Source: Algorimicrobium sediminis (lineage in GTDB: Bacteria > Bacteroidota > Bacteroidia > Flavobacteriales > Flavobacteriaceae). From it: DNA of 64,000 nucleotides. Below are positions 48,522 to 58,777 of this stretch, piece after piece. Made by a program: the position numbers and the translations under genes. Under the pieces are notes generated by a model. That model searched no databases. It was not told where the DNA came from and was given only the letters and a program-made list of their open reading frames with translations. Positions within the stretch are counted from its first letter, which is position 1, and each line of letters opens with the position of its first letter. Location: the NCBI RefSeq assembly GCF_042684585.1, contig NZ_JBHULS010000001.1, positions 806,001 to 870,000 of the forward strand, in the 5' to 3' direction.

Positions 48522-50957
48522 ATGAAATATACCCTGTTTATTTTCATTTTCTTAATGTATGTTTCAACACATGTTGCGCAAGAAAAAAAATCGATAAGCA
48601 TAACGCGTACCTTAACACCCCCAAAAATTGACGGTGTTTTAAACGACCCTATTTGGGAAGGCGCGCAAGAGGCTACAGATTTTGTACAATTTGAACCTGA
48701 AATGGGTATAAAAGAAACGCACGACACCCGGACGGTGGTAAAAATAAGCTACGACAACGACGCAATTTACGTAGGTGCTTATTTATACGATAAACCTGAA
48801 AATATAATGAGTCAATTAACCAGTCGGGATAATTTTGGGCAAGCAGACTTTTTTGCGTTTATTCTTAATCCGAATAACGACGGTCAAAATAACACCCAGT
48901 TTTATGTGTTTAGTTCCGGCGTGCAAGCAGACGCTATTGAGTCGCCAGGAATTGGCGAAGATTTTAGTTGGAATGCCGTTTGGGATAGCGCCGTAAAACT
49001 AGTAGACAATGGTTGGATTGTTGAAATGAAAATACCATACCGCACATTGCGGTTTTCCAATGAAAAGAATCCTACTTGGGGGGTTCAATTTCACAGACAT
49101 TTTAGGCGCTACCGTTCGCAATATACTTGGAACCCAATAGATGTTACCCGAGGCAACGCAGGTATTTATAATGGCAATCTTGTAGGACTTCAAAATCTGA
49201 ATCCACCAACGCGCTTAACATTGTATCCATTTATTTCGGGTATTGCAAACACCTTTGATGGTGAAAGCGAAACACAATTTAACGCTGGTATGGATTTAAA
49301 ATATGGCATCACAGAAAATTTTACACTAGACGCCACTTTAATTCCCGACTTTAGTCAGGCGGGTTTTGACCGTGTTGAGCTTAACTTGGGTCCTTTTGAA
49401 CAAGCCTTTTCCGAACAACGTCAGTTTTTTACCGAAGGAGTGGATTTATTTACAAAAGGCGATTTATTTTTTTCCAGACGCGTTGGCAATGAACCTTCAG
49501 GAACGGTTAATTTACAACCTAACGAGACGCTAGAAAATATGCCAAAGCAAGTTAAGGTATTAAACGCTCTTAAAATTTCAGGTAGAACCAAAAACGGATT
49601 GGGTTTGGGCGTTTTTAATGCTATTACAGAAAAAACATATGCCAATATAAAAAACACAACTTTTAACACCAACCGCAGGCAGTTAGTAGAACCGCTTACC
49701 AATTACAATATTTTGGTGGTAGACCAGCAATTTAACCAAAATTCGTCTGTTAGTTTAATTAACACAAACGTTACCAGAAATGGAAGCTTTCGCGATGCCA
49801 ATGTTACAGGAATTTTAGCCGATTTAACCACCAAAAAAAACACATACAACTTAGAAGCTGAATTTAAAATGAGCCATTTAAATTTGGAAACAGGTACGCA
49901 AACAGGCTACAGCTACGAATTGGAGTTTGCAAAAGTATTTGGAAATTGGCAATATGCCATAGAGCACGAATATGCAGACGATACCTACAATATAAACGAT
50001 TTAGGACTGCAATATAGAAACAACTTTAGCAATTTTGCAGGCGAAGTTTCCTACAGAATATTTGAACCATCCGGCGCTTTTAACACCTATAATATATATT
50101 TATTTGGAGCTTATAACCGCCTTTCTAATCCAAGTACATACACCGGTAGCTCCGTGGGTGGTTCCATTTATGGCGAACTAAAAAGTTTACATAGTTTTGG
50201 AGCAGACTTTAACTTGCAACCTGGAAAACAATACGACTATTTTGAACCTCGCGTTGCCGGACGCTATTTTGTTTATGAAAACAGATTAAATGCCAATTTA
50301 TGGATTTCTTCCAACTACAATAAAACCTTTGCTATTGATGCCAATTTTGGTGGCGCCACTTATTTTGAAACGGATAGAAATACCTCCAACACTTGGTTTG
50401 GTGTTAGTCCGCGTGTGCGATTTAACGATAAAATGCTTGTTGTTTATTCATTTGATTACGACCATATAACAAATGACCGCGGTTATGCTAGCAGGACAGA
50501 AAATGCCATAATTTTTGGAAACCGAAAAAGAAAAACCATTGTAAACAGCGTTACAAGTTCATATAATTTTAATCCGTTTCATAGTTTGGGTTTAACATTC
50601 CGAAACTATTGGAGCACCGTTTTATACAGCCCAAATACCTACGAACTACAAGAAAATGGACGCTTATTAAAAACTTCAAATACTTTTGAATCGGCTGGCA
50701 TACCAGACCCAAACATTAATTTTAGCACTTGGAATTTAGATGTTAGTTATTCATGGCAATTTGCGCCAGGAAGTTTTGTTACCGCTTTATACAGAAATCA
50801 ATTATTTAATTTTAATAAGGATGCGACCTTAAGTTTTAGCGAAAATTTTGATCGCTTATTACAACAACCTATTCAAAATTCCTTTTCTTTAAAAATTCAA
50901 TATTTTATTGACTACAATAATTTGAAGAAAATTTTCAATAAGAATACGGCTTCTTAA
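48522..50957 (+). CDS. DUF5916 protein with CBM9-like domain and putative outer-membrane barrel
   Basis: The 811-residue product has an N-terminal signal peptide (1-19) and a CBM9-like beta-sandwich (about 25-210, with PPKIDGVLNDPIWEGA and a TRTVVKISYDNDAIYVGAYLYD stretch). The remaining ~600 residues have alternating beta strands ending in aromatic-rich patterns, as in a porin-like or TonB-like barrel (NFTLDATLIPDFSQAG in DUF5916). It may process or bind a surface glycan, or have a role in envelope homeostasis. The substrate is unknown. It sits between a small membrane protein and an ABC ATPase. Confidence 0.8.
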   Translation: MKYTLFIFIFLMYVSTHVAQEKKSISITRTLTPPKIDGVLNDPIWEGAQEATDFVQFEPEMGIKETHDTRTVVKISYDNDAIYVGAYLYDKPENIMSQLTSRDNFGQADFFAFILNPNNDGQNNTQFYVFSSGVQADAIESPGIGEDFSWNAVWDSAVKLVDNGWIVEMKIPYRTLRFSNEKNPTWGVQFHRHFRRYRSQYTWNPIDVTRGNAGIYNGNLVGLQNLNPPTRLTLYPFISGIANTFDGESETQFNAGMDLKYGITENFTLDATLIPDFSQAGFDRVELNLGPFEQAFSEQRQFFTEGVDLFTKGDLFFSRRVGNEPSGTVNLQPNETLENMPKQVKVLNALKISGRTKNGLGLGVFNAITEKTYANIKNTTFNTNRRQLVEPLTNYNILVVDQQFNQNSSVSLINTNVTRNGSFRDANVTGILADLTTKKNTYNLEAEFKMSHLNLETGTQTGYSYELEFAKVFGNWQYAIEHEYADDTYNINDLGLQYRNNFSNFAGEVSYRIFEPSGAFNTYNIYLFGAYNRLSNPSTYTGSSVGGSIYGELKSLHSFGADFNLQPGKQYDYFEPRVAGRYFVYENRLNANLWISSNYNKTFAIDANFGGATYFETDRNTSNTWFGVSPRVRFNDKMLVVYSFDYDHITNDRGYASRTENAIIFGNRKRKTIVNSVTSSYNFNPFHSLGLTFRNYWSTVLYSPNTYELQENGRLLKTSNTFESAGIPDPNINFSTWNLDVSYSWQFAPGSFVTALYRNQLFNFNKDATLSFSENFDRLLQQPIQNSFSLKIQYFIDYNNLKKIFNKNTAS

Positions 50958-51005
50958 TTGTAAAGAAATCTTTTAAACAGTACCTTGCTTACATATTTTT
51001 AAGTC

Positions 51006-51671
51006 ATGATTTTAGCAAAAAACATTCATAAATACTACAACGATTTACACGTATTAAAGGGTGTAAATTTAAATATCCAAGCTGGCGAAATTGTGTCAAT
51101 TGTTGGTGCTTCGGGCGCGGGTAAAACCACCTTGTTACAAATTTTAGGCACCTTAGACCAACCTAGCAAAAAAGATTCATTTACATTTAAAATAAACGGT
51201 ACGGACGTTGCAAATTTATCGGAGAGAGGATTGGCTAAATTTAGAAATGAAGAAATAGGTTTTATATTTCAATTTCACCAATTATTACCAGAATTTACGG
51301 CTATGGAGAATGTATGCCTACCTGCTTTCATAAAAAAAACACCGAAAGCTCAAGCCGAAAAGCGCGCCACCGAATTATTAGATTTTTTAGGGTTAAAAAA
51401 CCGTTACCACCACAAACCTAACGAACTTTCGGGAGGCGAACAACAGCGTGTAGCCGTGGCCAGAGCCTTAATAAATAATCCGAAAATACTATTTGCAGAC
51501 GAACCATCGGGGAACCTAGACAGCGAGTCGGCTGAAAATTTACACCAACTATTTTTTAAACTACGTGATGAATTTGGTCAGACGTTCGTGATTGTAACGC
51601 ATAATTCGGACTTGGCTAATATGGCAGATAGGAAGCTAACCATGGTAGATGGGCAGATTGTCTCTAACTAA
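51006..51671 (+). CDS. LolD-type ABC transporter ATP-binding protein
   Basis: The 221-residue ATPase has Walker A GASGAGKTTL (35-44), the signature LSGGEQQRVAVARAL, Walker B ILFADEPSGNLD, and the H-loop VTHN. This LolD/MacB-type pattern fits a lipoprotein-release or macrolide-type exporter ATPase. The membrane partner (LolC/LolE or MacB) is not adjacent here: flanking genes are DUF5916 and, convergently, a flavodoxin-like protein. Its partner therefore lies elsewhere. Confidence 0.85.
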   Translation: MILAKNIHKYYNDLHVLKGVNLNIQAGEIVSIVGASGAGKTTLLQILGTLDQPSKKDSFTFKINGTDVANLSERGLAKFRNEEIGFIFQFHQLLPEFTAMENVCLPAFIKKTPKAQAEKRATELLDFLGLKNRYHHKPNELSGGEQQRVAVARALINNPKILFADEPSGNLDSESAENLHQLFFKLRDEFGQTFVIVTHNSDLANMADRKLTMVDGQIVSN

Positions 51672-51751
51672 TGGGTAACCAGATAGCACGTAAATAAACA
51701 CGTTTTTTAGTCTTCAAATTTCAAACTAGATCGTTACAGCACCTTGGAGCT

Positions 51752-52489
51752 TTAACGGTATTCTGGGTTTTCAAAATGCCACCGTTTACCGTCTGTCCAG
51801 TCTGTTTTAGAATTTCCGTATTTAGGATAGCCGTTTTGCAATTTTAACATTCCAGCTAAATGCAACAAGTTATAAGTCATAAACGTGACATTTCTGTTCG
51901 TGAATTCACTATCAAAACCAGCCGGCGGATTTAATGATTCTTGTTGCCATTCGGTATCGCCGTAACTAGGCCCAGGACCAATAGCTCCCAACCATCCCGA
52001 ATCGGCTTGTGGTGGTATTGAATAGCCAATATGTTGTAGGGCATATAGTAAGCCCATAGCGCAATGCTTGGCACCGTCCTCATTGCCCGTAATAATACAC
52101 CCGCCTACCTTACCGTAATATACATACTGCCCTTTGGCATTTGTTTTACCACTCATGGCGTATAAACGTTCGATAAGTTTTTGCGCTTCCGAAGATTTTT
52201 CGCCTAACCAAATAGGCGTTCCTATTACTAGAATATCGGCGGCCATAACTTTTTTATAAATAGCCGGCCAAGCATCTGTATCCCAACCATGGTTGGTCAT
52301 ATCTGGATAGATACCGCTGGCCACATCAAAATCGATAAAACGTAAATTCTCAACTTGAACCCCTTCTTTAATCATAATGGATTTAGATAGGTTAATAAGT
52401 GTTTCCGTATGACTTTTACTGGGTGATTTTTTTAAGGTACAATTTATAAAGAGCGCGTTTAAATTTGTGAAATTTGGTTTGTTATCCAT
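51752..52489 (-). CDS. Flavodoxin-family NAD(P)H-dependent oxidoreductase
   Basis: The 245-residue protein has a flavodoxin-like fold: NALFINCTLKKSPSKSHTETLINL (FMN phosphate loop), ADILVIGTPIWLGEKSSEAQKLIERLYAM, and GGCIITGNEDGAKHCAMGLLYALQHIGY. Members reduce quinones, nitroaromatics or azo dyes. It could also be a WrbA-like or iron-related flavoprotein. The start at the ATG 52489 (MDNKPNFTNLNALF) is preferred over the TTG at 52516, which would only add a Lys-rich segment. It is separated from the symporter gene by about 140 bases. Confidence 0.83.
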   Translation of the reverse strand: MDNKPNFTNLNALFINCTLKKSPSKSHTETLINLSKSIMIKEGVQVENLRFIDFDVASGIYPDMTNHGWDTDAWPAIYKKVMAADILVIGTPIWLGEKSSEAQKLIERLYAMSGKTNAKGQYVYYGKVGGCIITGNEDGAKHCAMGLLYALQHIGYSIPPQADSGWLGAIGPGPSYGDTEWQQESLNPPAGFDSEFTNRNVTFMTYNLLHLAGMLKLQNGYPKYGNSKTDWTDGKRWHFENPEYR

Positions 52490-52630
52490 ATTTTTTTTGT
52501 TTTTAGTAAAATACAAAATTTACAGCAGGATAAAAAACCGCAGCTAAACAGGACAACTTTAAATAAAATCTAAACCGAAAATTTTAAAAAGCTATAGCGT
52601 GTTTACGACGCAGTTTAAAATGGAAACACA

Positions 52631-53950
52631 TTATATTATTTTACGGTCCTTTTTAGGGTAATTATCATCCCAATTTTTAATTTTTGGTTCTCCTAGTTTG
52701 TTAATAGACTTGGCTACCATCATAGAAACGGCAGCGTCTCCTGTAATATTAACCGATGTTCTGCACATATCCAACGGCCTATCTACAGCAAAAATTAGCG
52801 CCAAGCCTGCTTCAGGAATACCTGCTTGTGCTAAAACAATAACGAGCATAACCATACCAGCTCCCGGCACGGCTGCGCTACCGATAGATGCCAATGTAGC
52901 CGTGGCAATAATGCCTAATTGCACACCAAAACTTAAGTCCATACCAAAGGCTTGAGCAATAAATACTGCAGCTACCGCCTGATATAAACTTGTACCATCC
53001 ATATTAATTGTTGCACCAATAGGTAATACAAAGCTGGTTACCTCTTCGTCTACACCTAAATGTTCCTCTACACGCTCCATAGTTACGGGTAAAGTGGCAG
53101 CACTACTACTGGTGGAAAAACCAAGTAATTGAGCCGGAGCAATACCATTTAGAAAAAATTTAGGACTTTTTTTAGTGACAATAAACACCAGAAAGGTGTA
53201 TACCAGCATCATTAACAATAATCCCAAAACAACACAAAAGGCATACCAGCCAAGGGCCTTAAACAAATCGGCACTAGGCGCTTCAACTACTAAAGCTGCT
53301 AATAAAGCAAACACGCCAAAAGGAGCAGCTAACATAATTAAATCAATTAATTTTAATATTACCTCATTAAAGCTATCGAAAAACTGCTTGACAGGTGCAG
53401 ACTTTTCTTCTGGAATTAAAATTAAACCTAGACCAAATAAAATGGCGAAGAAAATAACCTGAAGCATGTTCCCATTATCGCTGGCCGCATAAAAAATATT
53501 GCTAGGCACCAAATCTTCTAAAGCCTGCAGCGGCCCTGCGTTTTTTTGTTTTTCAGCATCGGCTATTTTTCCTTCGGCATCAGTTTTATAACTCTCCACC
53601 AGCTCCATCCTTGTTTCTTCTGAAATAGATTTACCTGGCTTAATTATATTAACCACAGCCAAGCCAATAGAAACGGCTATAACGGTTGTAGCAATATAAA
53701 TACCAATGGTACGCCCGCCCATTTTAGATAATTTAGAAATATCTTTTAAATCGGATACCCCCTTAATTAATGAAGCTAAAATTAATGGCACAGCTATTAA
53801 TTTTAGTAAATTGATAAAAATAGTACCAAACGGTTTAACCCAATCGGTAATTAATTGACTTCCAAATTCGAAATTGGACATGATTAAGGCGAAAATAACA
53901 CCCAAAACCATACCCAGTATTATTTGCCAATGTAACGCAAGTTTTTTCAT
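52631..53950 (-). CDS. Dicarboxylate/amino acid:cation symporter (DAACS family)
   Basis: This 439-residue inner-membrane symporter of the GltP/DctA family takes up glutamate, aspartate or C4-dicarboxylates with H+ or Na+. It has eight predicted helices, the serine-rich re-entrant loop SSSAATLPVTM (about 278-288), the NMDGT motif (about 317-321) and a second re-entrant loop. An inserted, charged extracellular segment (about 112-150, rich in Glu, Lys and Ala) is longer than in E. coli GltP. It starts 34 bases downstream of the aroC stop on the same strand. Confidence 0.9.
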   Translation of the reverse strand: MKKLALHWQIILGMVLGVIFALIMSNFEFGSQLITDWVKPFGTIFINLLKLIAVPLILASLIKGVSDLKDISKLSKMGGRTIGIYIATTVIAVSIGLAVVNIIKPGKSISEETRMELVESYKTDAEGKIADAEKQKNAGPLQALEDLVPSNIFYAASDNGNMLQVIFFAILFGLGLILIPEEKSAPVKQFFDSFNEVILKLIDLIMLAAPFGVFALLAALVVEAPSADLFKALGWYAFCVVLGLLLMMLVYTFLVFIVTKKSPKFFLNGIAPAQLLGFSTSSSAATLPVTMERVEEHLGVDEEVTSFVLPIGATINMDGTSLYQAVAAVFIAQAFGMDLSFGVQLGIIATATLASIGSAAVPGAGMVMLVIVLAQAGIPEAGLALIFAVDRPLDMCRTSVNITGDAAVSMMVAKSINKLGEPKIKNWDDNYPKKDRKII

Positions 53951-53984
53951 GCTGTGTGGTTATAAAATATTCGTAGTTAATGTT

Positions 53985-55043
53985 TTAGTATAATTTATTT
54001 AATAAATAGTAATCGGCTAGTACCAAAGCCGCCATAGCCTCTACAATTGGCACGGCACGAGGTACCACACACGGATCATGGCGTCCTTTACCCTGCATGT
54101 TTACAAGTTCACCACTGGTATTTAAAGCAGATTGCCTTTGGATAATTGTTGCTACAGGCTTAAAAGCTACTCTAAAATAAATATCCATACCATTGCTTAT
54201 ACCGCCTTGAATACCACCAGATAAGTTTGTTTTTGTAGTGCCATCGGTAGCAAATAAATCGTTGTGGTCAGACCCCATCATTTCTGCGCCACAAAAACCA
54301 CTGCCGTACTCAAATCCTTTTACGGCGTTTATAGATAGCATGGCTTTTCCTAATTCGGCATGTAATTTATTAAAAACGGGCTCGCCTAAACCAGCGGGAA
54401 CGTTTTGTAGGACGCAAGTTACTGTACCCCCAATAGTGTTACCTGCTTTTCTAACAGTTTTTATTTTTTCAATCATTTTAGCGGCCACATCAGGATCTGG
54501 ACACCTTACGGCATTGGATTCTATCTTATTAAAATCTAAAGCCTGATAGGGTTTCTCTAAATATATGGTTCCTACCGAGGAGGTGTAAGCGTGAATTTTT
54601 ACAGATTTAAGAAGTTGTTTGGCAATGGCTCCAGCTACCACTCGGCAAGCTGTTTCGCGCGCCGAACTCCTGCCACCACCACGATAATCGCGAATGCCAT
54701 ATTTTTTTTGATAGGTGTAATCGGCGTGACTAGGCCTATACACATCCTTTATGTGTGCATAATCTTTTGGTTTTTGATTATTGTTTTTAATGGTAAAACC
54801 AATGGGCATGCCTGTGGTTTTACCTTCAAAAATACCCGATAAAAACGTCACTGTGTCTGGTTCTTTTCGCTGGGTTACAATATCCGACTGACCCGGTTTA
54901 CGCCTAGCCATCTCTGTTTCAATAGCTTTAAAATCGATTTCTAATCCTGGTGGACATCCATCTATTACCCCGCCTATAGCTTCCCCATGCGATTCGCCAA
55001 ATGTTGTTAGTTTGAAAACATTTCCGAAGGAATTACCTGCCAT
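53985..55043 (-). CDS. aroC: Chorismate synthase
   Basis: AroC makes chorismate from EPSP using reduced FMN, the last step of the shikimate pathway. The 352-residue protein has all three signatures: GESHGEAIGGVIDGCPPGLE (about 14-33), GGGRSSARETACRVVAGAIAK, and SGGIQGGISNGMDI. A promoter with recognisable -33 and -7 elements lies just upstream (55059-55090). aroB is about 27 kb away in this window, so the shikimate genes are dispersed. Confidence 0.96.
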   Translation of the reverse strand: MAGNSFGNVFKLTTFGESHGEAIGGVIDGCPPGLEIDFKAIETEMARRKPGQSDIVTQRKEPDTVTFLSGIFEGKTTGMPIGFTIKNNNQKPKDYAHIKDVYRPSHADYTYQKKYGIRDYRGGGRSSARETACRVVAGAIAKQLLKSVKIHAYTSSVGTIYLEKPYQALDFNKIESNAVRCPDPDVAAKMIEKIKTVRKAGNTIGGTVTCVLQNVPAGLGEPVFNKLHAELGKAMLSINAVKGFEYGSGFCGAEMMGSDHNDLFATDGTTKTNLSGGIQGGISNGMDIYFRVAFKPVATIIQRQSALNTSGELVNMQGKGRHDPCVVPRAVPIVEAMAALVLADYYLLNKLY

Positions 55044-55058
55044 AAAATTATTTTTACG

Positions 55059-55090
55059 CTAAAGTACTTGTATTATTACAGAAACAAAAA
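55059..55090 (-). promoter_or_regulatory. aroC promoter
   Basis: On the minus strand TTTTTG (55085-55090), an 18-base spacer and TACTTTAG (55059-55066) fit the Bacteroidota promoter pattern (-33 TTTG and -7 TAnnTTTG, with one mismatch in the last part of the -7 box). The ATG at 55043 lies 16 bases downstream. Confidence 0.6.
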
Positions 55091-55152
55091 TGGATTTATA
55101 AGAAGCTGACATATTTACGCCATATTTTATGCGCTTTACATTATTGCAAGGC

Positions 55153-58080
55153 CTACAACAAAGCATTTTTTAATATGGTAACAGGATGCAATGCGACTTT
55201 AGCCGTACCATCCAAAATTTGCTGCCGGCAACTGGTACCGTTAGCCGCTATGCAAACAGATGGTGCTGCTTTATTAATGGCAGGGAATAAGGTTTGCTCG
55301 GCTATTTGCATACTTATGTCGTAATGTTCTTTTTCGTAGCCGAAACTACCCGCCATGCCGCAACATCCACTAGGAATTATGGTAACTTTATAATTTTTAG
55401 GTAGGTTTAATACATCAAAACTTGCTTTCTGATTTTCCAAGGCTTTTTGGTGGCAATGCCCATGAAATTTAATAATTTTTGAAGCGCTGGTAAATTGATT
55501 AGCGGTAATATGCCCTAAGGTGATTTCTTGTTGCAAAAACGACTCAATAAGAAAACAATTTTTGGCAAGCGCGCTTGCAGCTTCCTTATTATCGGCCAAC
55601 TTAATATATTCATCTTTAAAGGTATAAATAGCCGAAGGCTCAATACCCACCAATGGCGTTTCCGCCGATATTACCGATGACAATACATTAACATTGGTGT
55701 TTGCTAACTTTTTGGCTTGTTGTAAAAAGCCTTTGGATATGAAACTTCTTCCCGATTCGGCATGTTTTACAAATTTTACGTGATAGTTTAAAGCGGTTAG
55801 TAGTTGTATGGCATCCAAACCAATTTGCGTGTCCAGATAATTGGTAAACTCATCTAGAAAAAAATAAACCGTTTTAATGTAGGTAGCTTGTTTCGAGGCC
55901 CTTTTTAACTGGTTTAGTTGTTGCTCTAAACTTTTGCTGGCCACAATAGGTAAACTTCTTTTGGAAGCAATTTTGAAACTGAATTTAAGAAACCGGCTGC
56001 TTATACTATTGGAAACTAAAAATCGGGTAAAATTAGGAAGATAGCTGCTATACCTGTTTATTTGTGCATTGTAGGCAAACAATTTTGTTCGAAAGCTGCT
56101 GCCATGGGCCTTTTTATATTGGTACTCGAACTCGGCTTTTAAACTAGCTACATCTACACTACTGGGACACTCGCTTGCACACGCCTTACAGCTTATACAC
56201 AAACTAAATACCTCTTTAAGTTCGGTATGATTAAATTTATTCTTTTTTTGCGAATTGGTTAGAAACTCCCGTAAGGCATTTGCCCGTGCTCTTGTAGTAT
56301 CTTTTTCATTTCTGGTAGCGCGGTAACTAGGGCACATAGTACCACCAAACTCGGGCAATTTTCTGCAATCGCCGGAACCATTACACTTTTCGGCCTCTCT
56401 TAAAATTCCTAACGATGCGGAAAAATCCATTAGCGTGTTTATCTCAGGCTCTCTTCTTCCCGGTTCATAGCGCAAATTTATGTCCATGGGAAGCGGGGTT
56501 ACAATTTTACCCGGATTAAACAAATTATCCGGATCGAAAGCCGCTTTAATTTGTTGTAAAATTTTATAATTAGCAGGGCCAATCATAAACGGAATAAACT
56601 CGGCTCGCACAATACCATCGCCGTGTTCACCACTCATAGAACCCCGATATTTTTTTACTAACTGCGCCACACTAGTGGTAATTTGTCTGAACAACACCAC
56701 ATCTGTTTTAGCTTTTAAATTAAGGACAGGGCGTAAATGCAATTCGCCGGCACCAGCATGAGCATAATAAATGGCTTTTTGTTTGTAATGCGCCATTAGT
56801 TTGGTGAATTCTGAAATATAATTAGCTAAATCTGGTAAAGCAACGGCGGTATCCTCTATGCAGGCAGCCGATTTTTTGTCGCCAATAAGGTTGCCTAACA
56901 AGCCCAATCCAGCTTTACGCAAATTCATAGCCTTGTTAATAGCTTCGCCATACAAAACTACCTGTGCATAACTTAATTGCAAATTTGCAACTGTTCTTTG
57001 TAGGTGTTCAACTTGAATTTGTAATTGAGAAAACGAATGGGCACGCAATTCACACATTAAAATAGCTTCGGGGTCGCCCTGAACAAAAGTCCTATTTTCT
57101 TGCTGTGTTTTGTTGTGTTTGGTTAAATCTAAAATCGTTTTATCCATCATTTCGCAGGTATGCAAATTATGCGCCATAACCCCTTCAACAGATTGCAAAC
57201 AACTGTCAATAGCACTAAAATGTAAACACAGTAAAGCCGAATGCTCTGGTGGAAGTACATCTAACTGCAAGGTGATTTCGGTGGTAAATGCCAAAGTTCC
57301 TTCGCTTCCTGTTAGTAAATGGCACATATTAAACGGCGTATTTACATTGCTAAATACATTGGTATGTAGAAGCGCATCTAGGGCATAACCAGTATTACGA
57401 CGGTGTATAGCTGCTTTTGGAAAAGCCTCTAAAATGTCTTGCTGAACAGCTTTAGGAGCCAATTGCTTATAAATTGTATTATAAATTTGTCCCTCCAAAT
57501 TGTCCAGTTTCGTTTTATTGTGAAACGCCTGCGCCCCCATTTCTGAAAATACAGCTTCGCTCCCATCACTTAAAACTACGTGAAGCTTTTTAACCTTATC
57601 CCGTGTAACGCCATATTGTATGGAAGTAGTTCCAGAGGAATTGTTTCCAACCATACCGCCAATGGTACACCTATTAGAAGTTGACGTATTAGGACCAAAA
57701 AATAGTCCATAAGGTTTTAAGTAATTGTTCAGTACATCGCGCACAACACCCGGTTGAACAGTTACGGTTTTGGCCGCTTCATTAAAGTGAAGAATGTTAT
57801 TAAAATACTTGGAAACATCTACCACAATACCTGTTCCCACGCATTGACCTGCTAAAGAAGTACCCGCAGCTCGGGGTATTAATGGTGTTTGATGTTTTTT
57901 AGCAAACTGAATAAGTAGTTTAATATCGTTTACATTGTTTGGATAAGCCACAGCTAAAGGTAGGATGCGGTAAACCGACGCATCTGTGGCGTAAATAGAT
58001 TTCATTAAATCATCAAAGTAAAGCGCGCCTTCTAAACGGCCTTGCAAAGCGTGTAAGTGAGCTGTCAAAAGTTGTATCAT
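55153..58080 (-). CDS. Large FAD/Fe-S oxidase (D-lactate/glycolate oxidase-like fusion)
   Basis: The 975-residue protein joins an FAD-binding PCMH domain (about 40-265, with IPRAAGTSLAGQCVG and GGMVGNNSSGTTSIQYG), a glycolate-oxidase-type C-domain (to about 560, with GSMSGEHGDGIVRAEFI), and an Fe-S C-half with CISCKACASECPS (near 627) and a CCG segment SGCCGMAGSFGYEKEHY (near 910). It resembles DLD-type enzymes fused to a heterodisulfide-reductase-like subunit (GlcD+GlcF). It probably oxidises a 2-hydroxy acid such as D-lactate and passes electrons to quinone. Substrate is not certain. Confidence 0.88.
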   Translation of the reverse strand: MIQLLTAHLHALQGRLEGALYFDDLMKSIYATDASVYRILPLAVAYPNNVNDIKLLIQFAKKHQTPLIPRAAGTSLAGQCVGTGIVVDVSKYFNNILHFNEAAKTVTVQPGVVRDVLNNYLKPYGLFFGPNTSTSNRCTIGGMVGNNSSGTTSIQYGVTRDKVKKLHVVLSDGSEAVFSEMGAQAFHNKTKLDNLEGQIYNTIYKQLAPKAVQQDILEAFPKAAIHRRNTGYALDALLHTNVFSNVNTPFNMCHLLTGSEGTLAFTTEITLQLDVLPPEHSALLCLHFSAIDSCLQSVEGVMAHNLHTCEMMDKTILDLTKHNKTQQENRTFVQGDPEAILMCELRAHSFSQLQIQVEHLQRTVANLQLSYAQVVLYGEAINKAMNLRKAGLGLLGNLIGDKKSAACIEDTAVALPDLANYISEFTKLMAHYKQKAIYYAHAGAGELHLRPVLNLKAKTDVVLFRQITTSVAQLVKKYRGSMSGEHGDGIVRAEFIPFMIGPANYKILQQIKAAFDPDNLFNPGKIVTPLPMDINLRYEPGRREPEINTLMDFSASLGILREAEKCNGSGDCRKLPEFGGTMCPSYRATRNEKDTTRARANALREFLTNSQKKNKFNHTELKEVFSLCISCKACASECPSSVDVASLKAEFEYQYKKAHGSSFRTKLFAYNAQINRYSSYLPNFTRFLVSNSISSRFLKFSFKIASKRSLPIVASKSLEQQLNQLKRASKQATYIKTVYFFLDEFTNYLDTQIGLDAIQLLTALNYHVKFVKHAESGRSFISKGFLQQAKKLANTNVNVLSSVISAETPLVGIEPSAIYTFKDEYIKLADNKEAASALAKNCFLIESFLQQEITLGHITANQFTSASKIIKFHGHCHQKALENQKASFDVLNLPKNYKVTIIPSGCCGMAGSFGYEKEHYDISMQIAEQTLFPAINKAAPSVCIAANGTSCRQQILDGTAKVALHPVTILKNALL

Positions 58081-58211
58081 TTAAACCTGTTTAAAACTAA
58101 AAAGATTTTCTGTATAAACAGCTTTTTAAACCGTATTTTTGGATTCTAAAATCTTTTTGCACACATTGTGCGTAAATAAATTATATACGAATAAAAAAAT
58201 TATAGAAACTT

Positions 58212-58703
58212 ATGAAAAACACATGTTTGGCTATAATAGCCGGTTTAGGATTTATTGTTAGCGGATTTTCTCAAGAAATTTCTGAAAACGCTATAGGTTT
58301 ACGATTGGGAGATAGCGATGGATTTGGTGCAGAAATTTCCTATCAGCGCGCTATTGGAGCCAATAACCGTTTGGAATTTGACTTGGGATGGCGCGACGGG
58401 AAAAACTTTGATGGTTTTAAATTAGCTGGTTTATATCATTGGGTTTGGAATTTGGATGGCGGTTTTAACTGGTATGCTGGACCTGGTTTGGGATTTGGCT
58501 CGTATAGCTTTGATAACTACCGCGGCAACAGCAACAGCGATTCGTTTGTATTTATTGCTGGCGATATTGGTATTGAATATAATTTTGATTTTCCATTGTT
58601 GTTGTCATTGGATTTTAGACCTGAATTAGGTTTTGGAAATTCCGACTTTAACAACAACGATTTGGATTTTGACATTGCCCTGGGTATCCGTTACCAATTT
58701 TAA
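58212..58703 (+). CDS. Small outer-membrane beta-barrel protein
   Basis: The 163-residue product has a signal peptide (about 1-20, ending VSGFSQEIS) and then seven or eight amphipathic beta strands rich in Gly, Asp and aromatic residues (GLRLGDSDGFGAEISYQRAIG and YNFDFPLLLSLDFRPELGFG), closing with ALGIRYQF. That terminal aromatic residue is typical of a beta-barrel inserted by Bam. It looks like an OmpW/OprF-N-type or DUF3575-like small barrel, but I cannot name it. A strong terminator follows about 75 bases downstream. Confidence 0.78.
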   Translation: MKNTCLAIIAGLGFIVSGFSQEISENAIGLRLGDSDGFGAEISYQRAIGANNRLEFDLGWRDGKNFDGFKLAGLYHWVWNLDGGFNWYAGPGLGFGSYSFDNYRGNSNSDSFVFIAGDIGIEYNFDFPLLLSLDFRPELGFGNSDFNNNDLDFDIALGIRYQF

Positions 58704-58777
58704 TTTTGTTAGTACAACAATTCCTTATGGCAACAGCGCCTAATTGGCACTGTTTACGCCAATAAATTATTTTTACT

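Noticed and set aside
48322..48525. 67-codon ORF before the DUF5916 gene
   Set aside because: It is A/T-rich hydrophobic sequence that overlaps the -7 box of the DUF5916 gene and the start of its CDS. No support for coding.
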